DNA of 64,000 nucleotides. Origin: Paenibacillus sp. FSL H8-0332 (GTDB lineage: Bacteria; Bacillota; Bacilli; Paenibacillales; Paenibacillaceae). A program made the position numbers and the translations under genes. Numbering within the stretch: position 1 is the stretch's first letter; each line of letters opens with the position of its first letter. The notes beneath the pieces were generated by a model, which searched no databases, was not told where the DNA came from, and saw only the letters and a list, made by a program, of their open reading frames with translations. The stretch is taken from positions 3,038,001-3,102,000 of the forward strand of contig NZ_CP150145.1 in assembly GCF_037963835.1 (NCBI RefSeq), in the 5' to 3' direction. Of the stretch, positions 8,331 to 17,109 are shown piece after piece.

Positions 8331-8353
8331 AATCGTTGATTAGATCAATGATT
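8331..8353 (+). promoter_or_regulatory. candidate TetR operator (inverted repeat)
   Basis: AATCGTTGAT, TAG, ATCAATGATT: 10-bp arms with nine matches around a three-base centre, 37 bases upstream of the TetR start at 8390. Size and symmetry fit a TetR-family dimer site. Autorepression is inferred. Confidence 0.5.
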
Positions 8354-8389
8354 AAGATTCTGTGACAGAGGAGGGCGACAAGCTGCATT

Positions 8390-9019
8390 ATGGTTAAATT
8401 TAAATTGGGCAACAAAGCTGATGCTTCAGATAAAGATACGAAGCAACTTATCCTCGATGCCACGGTTGCGCTGATCCGCGAGGAGGGATTCCGCTGCATT
8501 ACCCTGCGCAGTATCGCGGCAAGGGCGGAGACCAATCTGGCGCTGGTGAACTACCACTATGGCTCCAAGGAGAAGCTGTTTGGCGACGCAGTGAAGCAGC
8601 TCGTGGGCACCTTTGACGATGCTTTTAAGGCACTTGAGGATACTTCAATGCCGCCGAAGGAGCGTATGAAGTTATTTTTCACACGGTATATTATGAATCT
8701 CAGCCGTTATCCCGGGATGGCCCGGCAGATGCTGGATCAGAGACACCATATTATGGGCTCACACGATGAATATGCGAAATATTCCAAGCTGATGCGGATT
8801 GAGCGGATTCTGGATGCTCTCGGGGAGATTACCGGCGAACAGGACCGCGATAAGCTCATGATGATGAACATGCAGATCTACGGGGCGATTGTCTTCCCGG
8901 TCATTATGGTCAGCAGTTTGCCGAAGGAACGGGAGGATCTTCAGCAGATCTTCAAGCTGGCCCCGCTGGAGGAGCAGATTGACGGATTGTTTGAGCAGTA
9001 TTTTCACAAGTATAACTAA
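8390..9019 (+). CDS. TetR/AcrR family transcriptional regulator
   Basis: A 209-residue repressor. The helix-turn-helix lies at about 18-65 (ILDATVALIREEGF, then LRSIAARAETNLALVNYHYG and SKEKLFGDAV). The C-terminal helical domain resembles those of regulators placed before efflux pumps. It is followed after 18 bases by a DHA2 MFS exporter, so it most likely represses that gene and itself. A candidate operator is at 8331-8353. It belongs to a different branch from the LmrA-like TetR protein at 2539. Confidence 0.88.
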   Translation: MVKFKLGNKADASDKDTKQLILDATVALIREEGFRCITLRSIAARAETNLALVNYHYGSKEKLFGDAVKQLVGTFDDAFKALEDTSMPPKERMKLFFTRYIMNLSRYPGMARQMLDQRHHIMGSHDEYAKYSKLMRIERILDALGEITGEQDRDKLMMMNMQIYGAIVFPVIMVSSLPKEREDLQQIFKLAPLEEQIDGLFEQYFHKYN

Positions 9020-9037
9020 TCATGAATAGAGAAAAGA

Positions 9038-10549
9038 GTGGACAAGAGAATGTCAAAACCTATGAATCCAAGTAGTACCGCCGCCGCAGAGGCGCCGTTC
9101 TCGCTGAGAGCTATACTTCCATCGTTGCTGGCGATTATTGTCGGCATGATCATGGTTATTCTGGACAGCACCGCAGTCAATGTGGCCGTTCCGAATCTGG
9201 TGCAATATTTCGATACGGATCTGAAGACTGTTCAATGGGCCATTACCGGCTACACGCTTGCGCTCGCCGCTGTAATTCCGCTGGCAGGCTATATGACGGA
9301 CCGCTTTGGCTCCAAGCAGGTGTTCCTAACGACCATTGCGATGTTCGTCCTCGGCTCTGTATTATGCTCCGTAGCCCAGACCTCGGGACAGCTGGTCCTC
9401 TTCCGTGTCATTCAAGGTCTTGGCGGCGGCATGGTCGCTCCTATCGGGATGGCGATGGTCTTCCGACTGGCTCCGGTAGAGCGTAGAGGTTCTATCATGG
9501 GGATGCTCGGTATTCCAATGCTGCTTGCTCCGGCTCTTGGACCGATCCTCGCAGGCTATCTGGTGGAGTATGTAAGCTGGCACTGGATTTTCCTGATTAA
9601 CCTGCCTATTGGTATCGTGGGTATTATTCTTGGTCTTAAATATTTGCCGGTCATCGAGAAAAAGGGAAGAGCTCACCTCGATATCTTCGGGATCATGTTG
9701 GCCCCGATCGCATTCTCTATGCTGGCTTACGGCGTTAATCAAGGCGGCGGTGAGAGCTGGACTTCAACCGGAGCGCTTGTAGGATTATCAGTCGGCGGCG
9801 TTGCACTGGTGCTGTTCGTCATCGTTGAACTGCTGCAAAAGCATCCGCTGCTGGAGCTGCGCGTCTTTCGTTCCTCGGACTTCACACGCGGGATTATTCT
9901 GTCCTGGGTTACACAGGCGGCGTTGTTCGGCTCCATGCTGTTCGTTCCGCTGTATCTCCAGCAGATCCGCAATTACACGCCGCTGGAGACCGGGCTTATC
10001 CTGCTTCCCCAGGCGCTGGCTTCCGGAGTAGGGATGCCGCTGGGCGGCCGCCTGTTTGACAAAATCGGTGCCCGTCCGCTGGTATTCGTAGGTCTCAGTA
10101 TTATATCGACGGCCCTGTTCCTTCTATCTGGAGTTACAGTAGACACCAGTCTTCCTCTTATTATACTGTCTCTGGTCATGATGGGCCTCGGTATGGGTCT
10201 GTCGATGATGCCGGTCAATACCCATGTCCTGAACTCTGCGCCGCGTGAATGGGTGAACCGGGTTACCCCGCTTACTGCCGCTGCCCAGCAGGTTGTGGTA
10301 TCGTTCGCTGTTGCCGGCATGACCGGGTACCTCACCAGCCAGATTACCGTGCATATGGGTAAAATGACGGCCGGAAGCAATCCGCTTGCCGCTGCTGTAC
10401 AGGGCTTCGGGGATGTCTTCTTCCTCTCGGGCTGCATCGCCGTGGCCGGAGTGGTCCTCAGTCTGATTCTGCGCCGTCCCAAGACAGCGGGCGCTGCACC
10501 TTCTCCTGAAGAACAGCAGAAGGATGCTGCAATGATGATGGGGCATTAA
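9038..10549 (+). CDS. MFS drug exporter, DHA2 (EmrB/QacA) family
   Basis: A membrane drug:proton antiporter of 503 residues with about 14 helices. Family marks: LDSTAVNVAVPNLVQYF in helix 1, AGYMTDRFGSKQVF (motif A), FRVIQGLGGGMVAP, and the motif C region PALGPILAGYLVEYVSWHWI. The GTG at 9038 and the ATG at 9050 are both possible starts and neither has a strong ribosome-binding site; spacing of only 18 bases from the TetR stop suggests coupling. The tail after the last helix is short and polar. Substrate unknown. Confidence 0.88.
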   Translation: MDKRMSKPMNPSSTAAAEAPFSLRAILPSLLAIIVGMIMVILDSTAVNVAVPNLVQYFDTDLKTVQWAITGYTLALAAVIPLAGYMTDRFGSKQVFLTTIAMFVLGSVLCSVAQTSGQLVLFRVIQGLGGGMVAPIGMAMVFRLAPVERRGSIMGMLGIPMLLAPALGPILAGYLVEYVSWHWIFLINLPIGIVGIILGLKYLPVIEKKGRAHLDIFGIMLAPIAFSMLAYGVNQGGGESWTSTGALVGLSVGGVALVLFVIVELLQKHPLLELRVFRSSDFTRGIILSWVTQAALFGSMLFVPLYLQQIRNYTPLETGLILLPQALASGVGMPLGGRLFDKIGARPLVFVGLSIISTALFLLSGVTVDTSLPLIILSLVMMGLGMGLSMMPVNTHVLNSAPREWVNRVTPLTAAAQQVVVSFAVAGMTGYLTSQITVHMGKMTAGSNPLAAAVQGFGDVFFLSGCIAVAGVVLSLILRRPKTAGAAPSPEEQQKDAAMMMGH

Positions 10550-10607
10550 TCGGCCACAACTATTGCTACAGCCATTATAGAAGACAAATGTTATAGACAT
10601 ACAAAGA

Positions 10608-10644
10608 GCGCCCCTGACTGCCGGTTGGCAGGGGGCGTTTTTTG
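10608..10644 (+). terminator. intrinsic terminator after the MFS exporter
   Basis: GCGCCCCTGACTGCC, GGTT, then GGCAGGGGGCG followed by TTTTTTGTG. The inner TGCCGGTTGGCA is the same as in the terminator at 18345, so this hairpin core is reused in the genome. Confidence 0.85.
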
Positions 10645-10747
10645 TGCTTTTTGAACGATCCGGAGGGAGCAGATGCAAAAGAGGGAGCATGGGTGCGAGC
10701 CGGATGTATGTGGAAAACCGAGTACAATGGGCGGGGGCCATTAAAAC

Positions 10748-11647
10748 CTATAAGTGCGCCCGCCGCTTCCTGAGCAGCCTTGCCGGCGACACAATATGCA
10801 GCTTGCCCAGCAGCTCGGAGGCCAGAATGCCCAGCAGGACAAGGGTGGCACCGGTGTAGCCCTGGAGGGAAAGCTGTTCCTGTGCGAACAAGTAGCCGAA
10901 GAAGGCAGCGAATACCGGCTCAAGTGCGAAGATCAGACCGGTGCGGGTCGGTGTAGTGTACTTCTGGGCAACCGGCTGGATGATGAACCCGCAGGCGCTG
11001 CAAAAGATCCCCAGAGCCAGAATCGCGATCCAGCCCGGGAGGGTGGACGGCAGCGAAGGCGTCTCGAAGATGGCGGATAGAATCAGGGCATAGCCCCCGG
11101 CGAAGCCGAGCTGCAGAATGCCGATATTCAGCGAGTCGCAGGTCTTGACCGCCCGGCCCGTCACGAGAATCTGCACCGCATAGAATACTGCGGACAGAAT
11201 GCAGAGCAGATCACCGGGCTGAACTTGCAGCGATCCGTTCAGCGTAAGCAGCCCGATGCCGCTAATGGCCAGGATCGTGCCGAAGATCTGCGGGGGAGCG
11301 ACTTTTTTTCGGAAGATCAGCACCTCCAGCATAGGGACAAAGACAACAGTCAATGCAACCAGGAATCCGGCGTTAGAGGTCGTGGTGGTCTTCAGCCCGA
11401 AGGTGATGCAGGTGAATACGCTAAGCAGCAGGAAGCCGAGCAAGGCTCCGTATTTCAAGGTTCTGGCATCCATACTGCGCAGCCGTCTGCGGAACAACAG
11501 CCCCGCCAGAATGAATGCAAGTCCGAAACGCAGTGCAATCAGATTGAATTCTCCCAGTGTACCCAGTCCCAGCTTCATGAACAGGTAGGAGGAGCCCCAG
11601 AATAGTGTTACTACAATGAGCATTAGCTCGGCCTTTAGCGGCTTCAT
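10748..11647 (-). CDS. EamA/DMT family transporter
   Basis: A 299-residue protein with ten hydrophobic helices and two EamA repeats (about 7-137 and 150-285). The first repeat opens with LFWGSSYLFMKLGL, the second with GDLLCILSAVFYAVQILVTG, and the family's Pro-Glu element near the end of repeat 2 appears as IFALEPVFAAFFGYLF. Such proteins export amino acids or other metabolites. It is divergent from a LysR regulator at 11768 across about 120 bases, which usually means the regulator controls it. Confidence 0.87.
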   Translation of the reverse strand: MKPLKAELMLIVVTLFWGSSYLFMKLGLGTLGEFNLIALRFGLAFILAGLLFRRRLRSMDARTLKYGALLGFLLLSVFTCITFGLKTTTTSNAGFLVALTVVFVPMLEVLIFRKKVAPPQIFGTILAISGIGLLTLNGSLQVQPGDLLCILSAVFYAVQILVTGRAVKTCDSLNIGILQLGFAGGYALILSAIFETPSLPSTLPGWIAILALGIFCSACGFIIQPVAQKYTTPTRTGLIFALEPVFAAFFGYLFAQEQLSLQGYTGATLVLLGILASELLGKLHIVSPARLLRKRRAHL

Positions 11648-11767
11648 TCAGTCATCATCCTTCTTAATTTCAAGTGAGTATAGTATAATACGCTCGAATA
11701 CATAAGGTAACTGAATGTTTATCATAAGATACATGAGAGATTGTCATGCTAAGTGAGGGGGCTGGAC

Positions 11768-12649
11768 ATGAGTCTGATTAAGTATGAAGTGTTTCTAAAA
11801 GTGGTGGAGCTGGGCAGTTTGACCAAGGCAGCGGAGATGCTGGGCTTCACCCAATCCGGCATCAGCCACACGCTGAGCAGTCTGGAGCAGGAATTCGGCT
11901 TCCCGCTGCTCGTACGTAGCCGTTCGGGTGTGAAGCTGACGGTGAACGGGGAGCAGGTGCTTCAGCCGATCCGGGAGATTCTGAATTGGAATGAGCAGCT
12001 TAAGCAGCAGGTAGCGGATATTCACGGTCTGGAGACGGGTACGATCACGATCGGCACCTTCACCAGTGTCTCTGTCCATTGGCTGCCGGACATCATCAAG
12101 CAGTTCCGTGAGGAATATCCGTACATTGAGTTCAAACTGATGGAGGGTGGTTATCTGGAGATTGAGCAGTGGATCGAGGCTGGGGTGGTTGATTGCGGCT
12201 TCCTCTCATTGCCGACAAGGGAGCGGTTCGAAGTCATTCCGCTAATGCAGGACCGGATGCTGGCGATTCTCCCGCTCGGCCATCCGCTGAGCAAGGCCCC
12301 TTATATGCCGCTGGCTCAGATCGCCTACGAGGACTTCATCATTCCGAAGCCCGGTTCGGACTATGATGTACAGCGGGTGCTGGAGAAGGCTGGAATTAAG
12401 CCGAACATCAAATTCTCGGCCGGGGACGATTACGCCATTATTGCCATGGTGGAAAAAGGTCTGGGCATCAGCATCCTCCCGGAGCTGGTCACCCGTTTCC
12501 AGTATGAGCGTGTAGCCATGCTTGAGCTGGAGGAGCAGAGCTTCCGTTCTCTGGGCATTGCGGTCAGCTCAATGAAATATGCTTCTCCTGCAACAAGGCG
12601 TTTCCTGCAGCATGTGCAGAACTGGTCTTCAGGCGGGGATGAGAGTTGA
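11768..12649 (+). CDS. LysR family transcriptional regulator
   Basis: A 293-residue regulator with an N-terminal winged helix (about 1-60: YEVFLKVVELGSLTKAAEML, then SGISHTLSSLEQEFG) and a periplasmic-binding-like effector domain (about 88-290). The ATG at 11768 is preferred over the GTG at 11753 because of the GGGGG run ending at 11761, six bases before it. Divergent placement next to an EamA exporter suggests it activates that gene in response to the exported compound. A perfect bidirectional terminator follows. Confidence 0.88.
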   Translation: MSLIKYEVFLKVVELGSLTKAAEMLGFTQSGISHTLSSLEQEFGFPLLVRSRSGVKLTVNGEQVLQPIREILNWNEQLKQQVADIHGLETGTITIGTFTSVSVHWLPDIIKQFREEYPYIEFKLMEGGYLEIEQWIEAGVVDCGFLSLPTRERFEVIPLMQDRMLAILPLGHPLSKAPYMPLAQIAYEDFIIPKPGSDYDVQRVLEKAGIKPNIKFSAGDDYAIIAMVEKGLGISILPELVTRFQYERVAMLELEEQSFRSLGIAVSSMKYASPATRRFLQHVQNWSSGGDES

Positions 12650-12664
12650 CTTTATAAATCCAGC

Positions 12665-12706
12665 GCAAAAAGGCATGTTTTCAATTTTGAAAACATGCCT
12701 TTTTGC
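12665..12706. terminator. bidirectional terminator, 20-bp perfect stem
   Basis: GCAAAAAGGCATGTTTTCAA and its exact inverse complement are separated by two bases. A and T runs at both ends give a T-tract on either strand, serving the convergent LysR gene and the gene ending at 12724. Confidence 0.9.
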
Positions 12707-12723
12707 CAATGTGCATCCGTGCC

Positions 12724-14037
12724 TCACCCGCTTAATTTACGCCCCTCATTGTCGAGAAACAACAACTCGTAGTATTTTTTTGGCCGACCCTTACTGTTGT
12801 TCCTTTTTTCAAATACCGCTTGTACTTGTTTACTTTCTTCGATTTTGTTAAGGATGCGGTTTGCACCTTTGACGGTCATAGACAGGCACTCCGCAACATC
12901 CTCAGAGGATAGCTTATTGGTTCGCATGATTTCTGCGTAGGACATGATTTTTTGCAAATTGATGTTGTTGATTCCGATGGTTTTGGCTAACGCAAGGATT
13001 TCCGGGTCCCCCTGTTCGGAGAAATGGATGATATTCATGCTCCGCATGGGGCCGGCAACCTTCTGATTCTCGTCTATAAAAAAGCTGCTGCTGCCCGTAT
13101 AGGCTTCTGCCTGTCTGTGAGCCTTGGTGGCGTTGACGTTCGCTTGAAAATATTCATGCCCCGAGCCCCAGCCGATCTTTACCTTGCCCTGTATGCGCTC
13201 CTCCAGATACTCCAGCAGGGAACAGTTATGAGCGTTAGAGGTGATTCTCATGAAATTGCCGAAGGTGGTGTACAGTCTGACATAGCCTTCTGAGATTTGG
13301 GCCGTGTCAGCCAGATTCATGCTATGCAGAAACCTGCCAACCAGGGCTTTCAGCTCTTGAAGCTGCTCCTCAGATGGTGGCTGCTCATTGTGGACCGATA
13401 AGTATGCGACAACGGCCCGCTGGTTCTTAAGCTTACGGATGGTAATCTCGTTGATGATCTCGCTGATGGTCTCTTTAACGCTCTCCAAAGTGGGCCGGAT
13501 TAAGATAAATTTGACGCCGTGCCTCTGGAGTTCCGGAACAAAGTGGCCGAACGCCGTGATGGACAGATCTATTTTCTTGTCTTCCCACAGACTGATATGG
13601 TTCTCCAGCATGGTCTCCACCCGTTCGGACAGATCTCCGCAGTCAACGGGCTTTCCCTCATGAGTCAGGTATTGCTGGAATTCGCTGAAAGATTCGATGA
13701 TATATGCATAATCCACATAGATCCGGGAGATATCAAGTCCAGGTTCTGTAACCAGCAGCCGGAAAAGCTCCCTGTACAGCAGGTTCTCATCATCCTGCAA
13801 AATGTGAACAGGGACTTTATCATCCAGGCATTCCTTATCGATGGACTCGTAGAGCATCCTGCCACTGATCACAAATCCATCCACCGAATCTAAGTTTTTG
13901 AGATAGATGTCCGTTGTTTCCCGGAAATTGCTGATGGTAAGGAAGCGGAACTGGCATAAGGGACGCATTTCTTTTTCAATGGCGCGGAAATAGTCCATAT
14001 GGGTCTCAGGCGTGATAATACCCAGCTTGATTTTCAT
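12724..14037 (-). CDS. PucR/CdaR-like regulator with sensor, degenerate GGDEF and HTH domains
   Basis: A 437-residue protein of mixed architecture. Residues 1-195 look like an alpha/beta sensing domain (MKIKLGIITP, later FVISGRMLYESI) similar in layout to PrpR-N. Residues about 205-345 resemble the degenerate GGDEF domain of PucR/CdaR regulators (VKIGWGSGHEYFQANVNATK, then HRQAEAY). The C-terminus has a helix-turn-helix (SSEDVAECLSMTVKGANRIL) and a basic tail. Nucleotide cyclase activity is not expected. It is divergent from the amidohydrolase gene at 14180, so it is the probable controller of the 14180-18318 operon. The family assignment is by pattern only. Confidence 0.6.
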   Translation of the reverse strand: MKIKLGIITPETHMDYFRAIEKEMRPLCQFRFLTISNFRETTDIYLKNLDSVDGFVISGRMLYESIDKECLDDKVPVHILQDDENLLYRELFRLLVTEPGLDISRIYVDYAYIIESFSEFQQYLTHEGKPVDCGDLSERVETMLENHISLWEDKKIDLSITAFGHFVPELQRHGVKFILIRPTLESVKETISEIINEITIRKLKNQRAVVAYLSVHNEQPPSEEQLQELKALVGRFLHSMNLADTAQISEGYVRLYTTFGNFMRITSNAHNCSLLEYLEERIQGKVKIGWGSGHEYFQANVNATKAHRQAEAYTGSSSFFIDENQKVAGPMRSMNIIHFSEQGDPEILALAKTIGINNINLQKIMSYAEIMRTNKLSSEDVAECLSMTVKGANRILNKIEESKQVQAVFEKRNNSKGRPKKYYELLFLDNEGRKLSG

Positions 14038-14104
14038 GGTAGATTCCTTTCATAAAACAGTTCAATCAAAAGAGTTATATCACAATAAAAGTGTTCTTAA
14101 AAAG

Positions 14105-14117
14105 TCTTAAATTAAGA
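14105..14117. promoter_or_regulatory. palindrome in the divergent regulator-operon gap
   Basis: TCTTAA, A, TTAAGA is a perfect 13-base palindrome, with an extra TTCTTAA at 14094-14100. It lies between the regulator start at 14037 and the operon start at 14180 in an AT-rich stretch, a fitting place for an operator. Confidence 0.4.
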
Positions 14118-14179
14118 AGGGGGTAATGGTCACTCTAATCTAACGTTCATTTAATTTATGTTTTGGGAGATGTTCATTT

Positions 14180-15397
14180 GTGATTGAAAAAGCTGGAGAC
14201 TTAATGAGTATGGCTCATCAGCTGCAGGACAAATTGGTCATGTACAGGCATCATCTTCATGCGATTCCGGAGCTTGATTTAAGTTTGCCCAGGACAACTG
14301 CTTACGTAAAAGAGGTGTTGGAGTCGATGGGGCTTAAGCCCGCTCCCGTAGGGGAATCAGGGCTAACGGTTACCATTGGCGGACAGCATGACGGGAAGGT
14401 GGTTCTGCTCCGTGCGGATATGGACGGGCTGCCCATTCAGGAAGAAACGGAGTTGTCTTACGCATCGTTGAGCGGAAACATGCATGCTTGCGGTCATGAC
14501 ATGCATACTTCCATGCTGCTGGGAGCTGCGGAGATTCTGAAGGCTAACGAAGGGCAGCTTCGCGGGACGGTTAAGCTTATGTTTCAGCCAGGTGAAGAGA
14601 CGCTGCACGGGGCAAAAATGATGCTTGAGAGCGGGATTCTCGACAATCCTAAAGTGGATGCAGCCACGATGCTTCACGTGTTGACCGGAATGCCACTTCC
14701 TATCGGACAATTTGTTGTGCCTGAGGAAGGTGGAGCGATTTCTGCTTCTTCGGATTGGTTCGAAATCATCATCCGCGGAAGGGGGTCACATGGCGCAATG
14801 CCCGAGGCCGCAGTGGACCCTTTGAATGTGGCAGCTCATCTTCATCTGGCGCTACAGGGTATTCTTAGCCGGGAAATTTCGCCGATTGATAATGCAGTCC
14901 TTACCATCGGCGTGATGGAAGGCGGAACCACGAACAACGTGATTCCCGATACGGCCAGAATGAAAGGCAGTGTACGCACATTTAACACCGCATTGCGGGA
15001 TAAAGTGGAGACCCGTATCCGCGAAATTACCGCAGGGATCGGAGAAACTTTTCAGGCCAAGGTGGAAGTGATCTATACGAGAGGCTGTCCTGAAGTAAAA
15101 ACGGATGGCGGGCTTAATGAGCAAATGAGGGTTTCGATTGCAAATACCTTTGGTGACGGCTCCTATATCGGTATAACTGAGCTGGTACCCGGCGGTAAAT
15201 TAATGGGCTCGGAAGATTTCGCCTTTGTCTCACAGGCGGTGCCAAGTACCACAGTGTTTCTTAACGCAGGCAATATCGAAGATGGTTATCGTTACCCTGT
15301 TCACCATCCTAAGACGATGTTCTCGGATGAGGTGCTTTATAGAGGGGCTGCGGCTTACGCAGCTTTTGCCAGAGACTGGCTTGAAAGTAACAGATAA
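14180..15397 (+). CDS. M20 family amidohydrolase (peptidase M20D, hippurate hydrolase-like)
   Basis: A cytoplasmic metal-dependent amidohydrolase of 405 residues, normal for M20D. Metal-binding parts are visible: ADMDGLPIQEE, the HACGHDMH motif with the ligand Cys, FQPGEE with the catalytic Glu pair, a dimerisation domain with GSHGAMPEAAVDP, and a late HHPKTMFSDE. Members remove N-acyl groups from amino acids or hydrolyse hippurate and indole-acetyl conjugates. The GTG start at 14180 follows GGGAGA at 14165-14170. It heads a run of four + genes and may free an amino compound for the crotonases and the dehydratase-like enzyme downstream, an inference from context. Confidence 0.87.
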   Translation: MIEKAGDLMSMAHQLQDKLVMYRHHLHAIPELDLSLPRTTAYVKEVLESMGLKPAPVGESGLTVTIGGQHDGKVVLLRADMDGLPIQEETELSYASLSGNMHACGHDMHTSMLLGAAEILKANEGQLRGTVKLMFQPGEETLHGAKMMLESGILDNPKVDAATMLHVLTGMPLPIGQFVVPEEGGAISASSDWFEIIIRGRGSHGAMPEAAVDPLNVAAHLHLALQGILSREISPIDNAVLTIGVMEGGTTNNVIPDTARMKGSVRTFNTALRDKVETRIREITAGIGETFQAKVEVIYTRGCPEVKTDGGLNEQMRVSIANTFGDGSYIGITELVPGGKLMGSEDFAFVSQAVPSTTVFLNAGNIEDGYRYPVHHPKTMFSDEVLYRGAAAYAAFARDWLESNR

Positions 15398-15426
15398 GCT
15401 CTAAACCAAACTTAGGAGGAATTACA

Positions 15427-16266
15427 ATGACAGAGAGACGTATGATTGGACCCACCAAATTTGAAGAGTACTCGGAGAAATACAAGGAATTTCTGTTAAT
15501 GACCCGCCGTGACGGAATCCTTGAAGTGCGTCTTCACACGGGCGGAGGATCGTACACGCACAATTGGGAAGCTCATACCGCCTGGTCTCATGCCTGGTCA
15601 GATATTGGCCGTGACCCTGAGAACGAAGTCATGATTATTACGGGAACCGGGGATAAATGGTTGATTGGCGACCCTGAGGTCTGGAATACGAAATTCATGG
15701 ACTGGCCGAAGCAAAAGAAGCTCGAACAGTATCATGAATCGCTGAGACTGCTTGAGAATCTGATCTTCTGCATTGACATCCCGACAATCGGGGCAGTCAA
15801 CGGCCCGGGAACGCACTGTGAACTCGCAACGCTCTGCGATATTACCATTTGTACGGAAGACGCGGACTTTTTCGATCCGCATTATCTGGGAGGCACGCCT
15901 CCAGGAGATGGAATGCTGCTCACACTGCAGAGCATGATCGGTTTCAAAAAAGCAGCCTACTACGCATACACCGGCAAGAATATCAACGGTCAGACCGCGT
16001 TAGATCTGGGTATCGTCAGTGAAGTGCTGCCCCGTGAGCAGCTTCTTCCACGCGCTTGGGAGCTCGCGGAGATGATCATGCAGGTACCGCGTTCAACGAG
16101 ACATCTGTCTCACTCCATTATCTCCCGGCCATGGAAGCAGGCTCTGGTCGCTGATCAGGGATTCCAGCTTGCCCACCAGATGTACGACATGGCCATTGAT
16201 GAAGAAGGAGCGCTGGAGCGGCTGAAGAAAATGCAGGGACGCCTGATGGGCAACGATGTTCAATAG
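15427..16266 (+). CDS. crotonase family, 6-oxocamphor hydrolase-like (copy 1)
   Basis: A 279-residue crotonase-fold protein. Beyond the general enoyl-CoA hydratase pattern (VMIITGTGDKW, IGAVNGPGTHCELATLCD) it matches 6-oxocamphor hydrolase of Rhodococcus at its catalytic sites: His130 (for H122), His152 (for H145) and Asp161 in PPGDG (for D154), with the same 9-residue gap between the last two. That enzyme splits a C-C bond in cyclic beta-diketones without CoA. A retro-Claisen hydrolase is therefore a better guess than a CoA hydratase. Comparison is from memory. AGGAGG precedes the ATG by seven bases. The next gene is a close paralogue. Confidence 0.75.
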   Translation: MTERRMIGPTKFEEYSEKYKEFLLMTRRDGILEVRLHTGGGSYTHNWEAHTAWSHAWSDIGRDPENEVMIITGTGDKWLIGDPEVWNTKFMDWPKQKKLEQYHESLRLLENLIFCIDIPTIGAVNGPGTHCELATLCDITICTEDADFFDPHYLGGTPPGDGMLLTLQSMIGFKKAAYYAYTGKNINGQTALDLGIVSEVLPREQLLPRAWELAEMIMQVPRSTRHLSHSIISRPWKQALVADQGFQLAHQMYDMAIDEEGALERLKKMQGRLMGNDVQ

Positions 16267-17092
16267 AAAGATGACGGGACCTACTCGGCTCGAAGAATAC
16301 TCGGAGAAGTACAAGGACTTATTCCTCATGACCCGCCGCGGCGGCATCCTCGAAGTGCGTATGCACACTGACGGGGGACCTTTACAATTCGACTGGCCGG
16401 TCCAAGCCGCTTATGGTCACGTATGGTCAGATATTGGCCGTGATCCTGAGAATGAGGTCATGATTCTTACAGGGACAGAAGAGTTATGGCAGACCGGCAA
16501 TCCTGAAGTCTGGAATACGAAATTCATGGATTGGCCGAACCGCCGGAAGCTGGAAATGTACCATGAATCACTTAGAATGATTGAAAATATGGTTCAGTGC
16601 ATCGACATCCCCACGATTGGGGCGGTTAATGGCACTGGCGCACACTGGCAGCTGGGAACGCTTTGTGATATTACGATCTGTGCGGAAGACACGGCGTTCT
16701 TCGATGCCCATTATCTGGGCGGTGTTCCGCCTGGAGACGGAATCGTCCTGGCACTTCAAAGGATACTGGGAACCAAGAAAGCGGCATACTATGCATACAC
16801 GGGCTTGAACATTAATGCTCAAGAGGCATTAGATCTCGGTCTGGTCAGTGAGGTGCTGCCTCGTGAACAGCTTCTTCCACGGGCATGGGAGCTGGCAGAG
16901 CTGATCATGCAGGCACCCCGCTCAACAAGACATCTTACGCATTCGATTGTGTCGCACCCGTGGAAACAAGCTTTTGCAGAGAATCAAGGTCTTCAGCTTA
17001 CCCACCAATTGGTTGACATGGCTATTGATGAAGAAGGGATTCATGAGCGGCTGATGAAGTTTAAGGAACGTTTTCAGAGGAATGACAACTGA
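16256..17092 (+). CDS. crotonase family, 6-oxocamphor hydrolase-like (copy 2)
   Basis: A 278-residue paralogue of the preceding protein, colinear over its whole length and sharing blocks such as TRLEEYSEKYK, PEVWNTKFMDWP and EVLPREQLLPRAWELAE. His130, His152 and Asp161 are all kept at the same numbers. The start at 16256 overlaps the previous stop by 11 bases and reproduces the N-terminus of copy 1, so translation is coupled. Retention of the catalytic set in both copies argues for two working subunits or two related substrates instead of a decaying duplicate. Confidence 0.75.
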   Translation: MFNRKMTGPTRLEEYSEKYKDLFLMTRRGGILEVRMHTDGGPLQFDWPVQAAYGHVWSDIGRDPENEVMILTGTEELWQTGNPEVWNTKFMDWPNRRKLEMYHESLRMIENMVQCIDIPTIGAVNGTGAHWQLGTLCDITICAEDTAFFDAHYLGGVPPGDGIVLALQRILGTKKAAYYAYTGLNINAQEALDLGLVSEVLPREQLLPRAWELAELIMQAPRSTRHLTHSIVSHPWKQAFAENQGLQLTHQLVDMAIDEEGIHERLMKFKERFQRNDN

Positions 17093-17109
17093 GAAGGGAT
17101 AAGGGTGCT

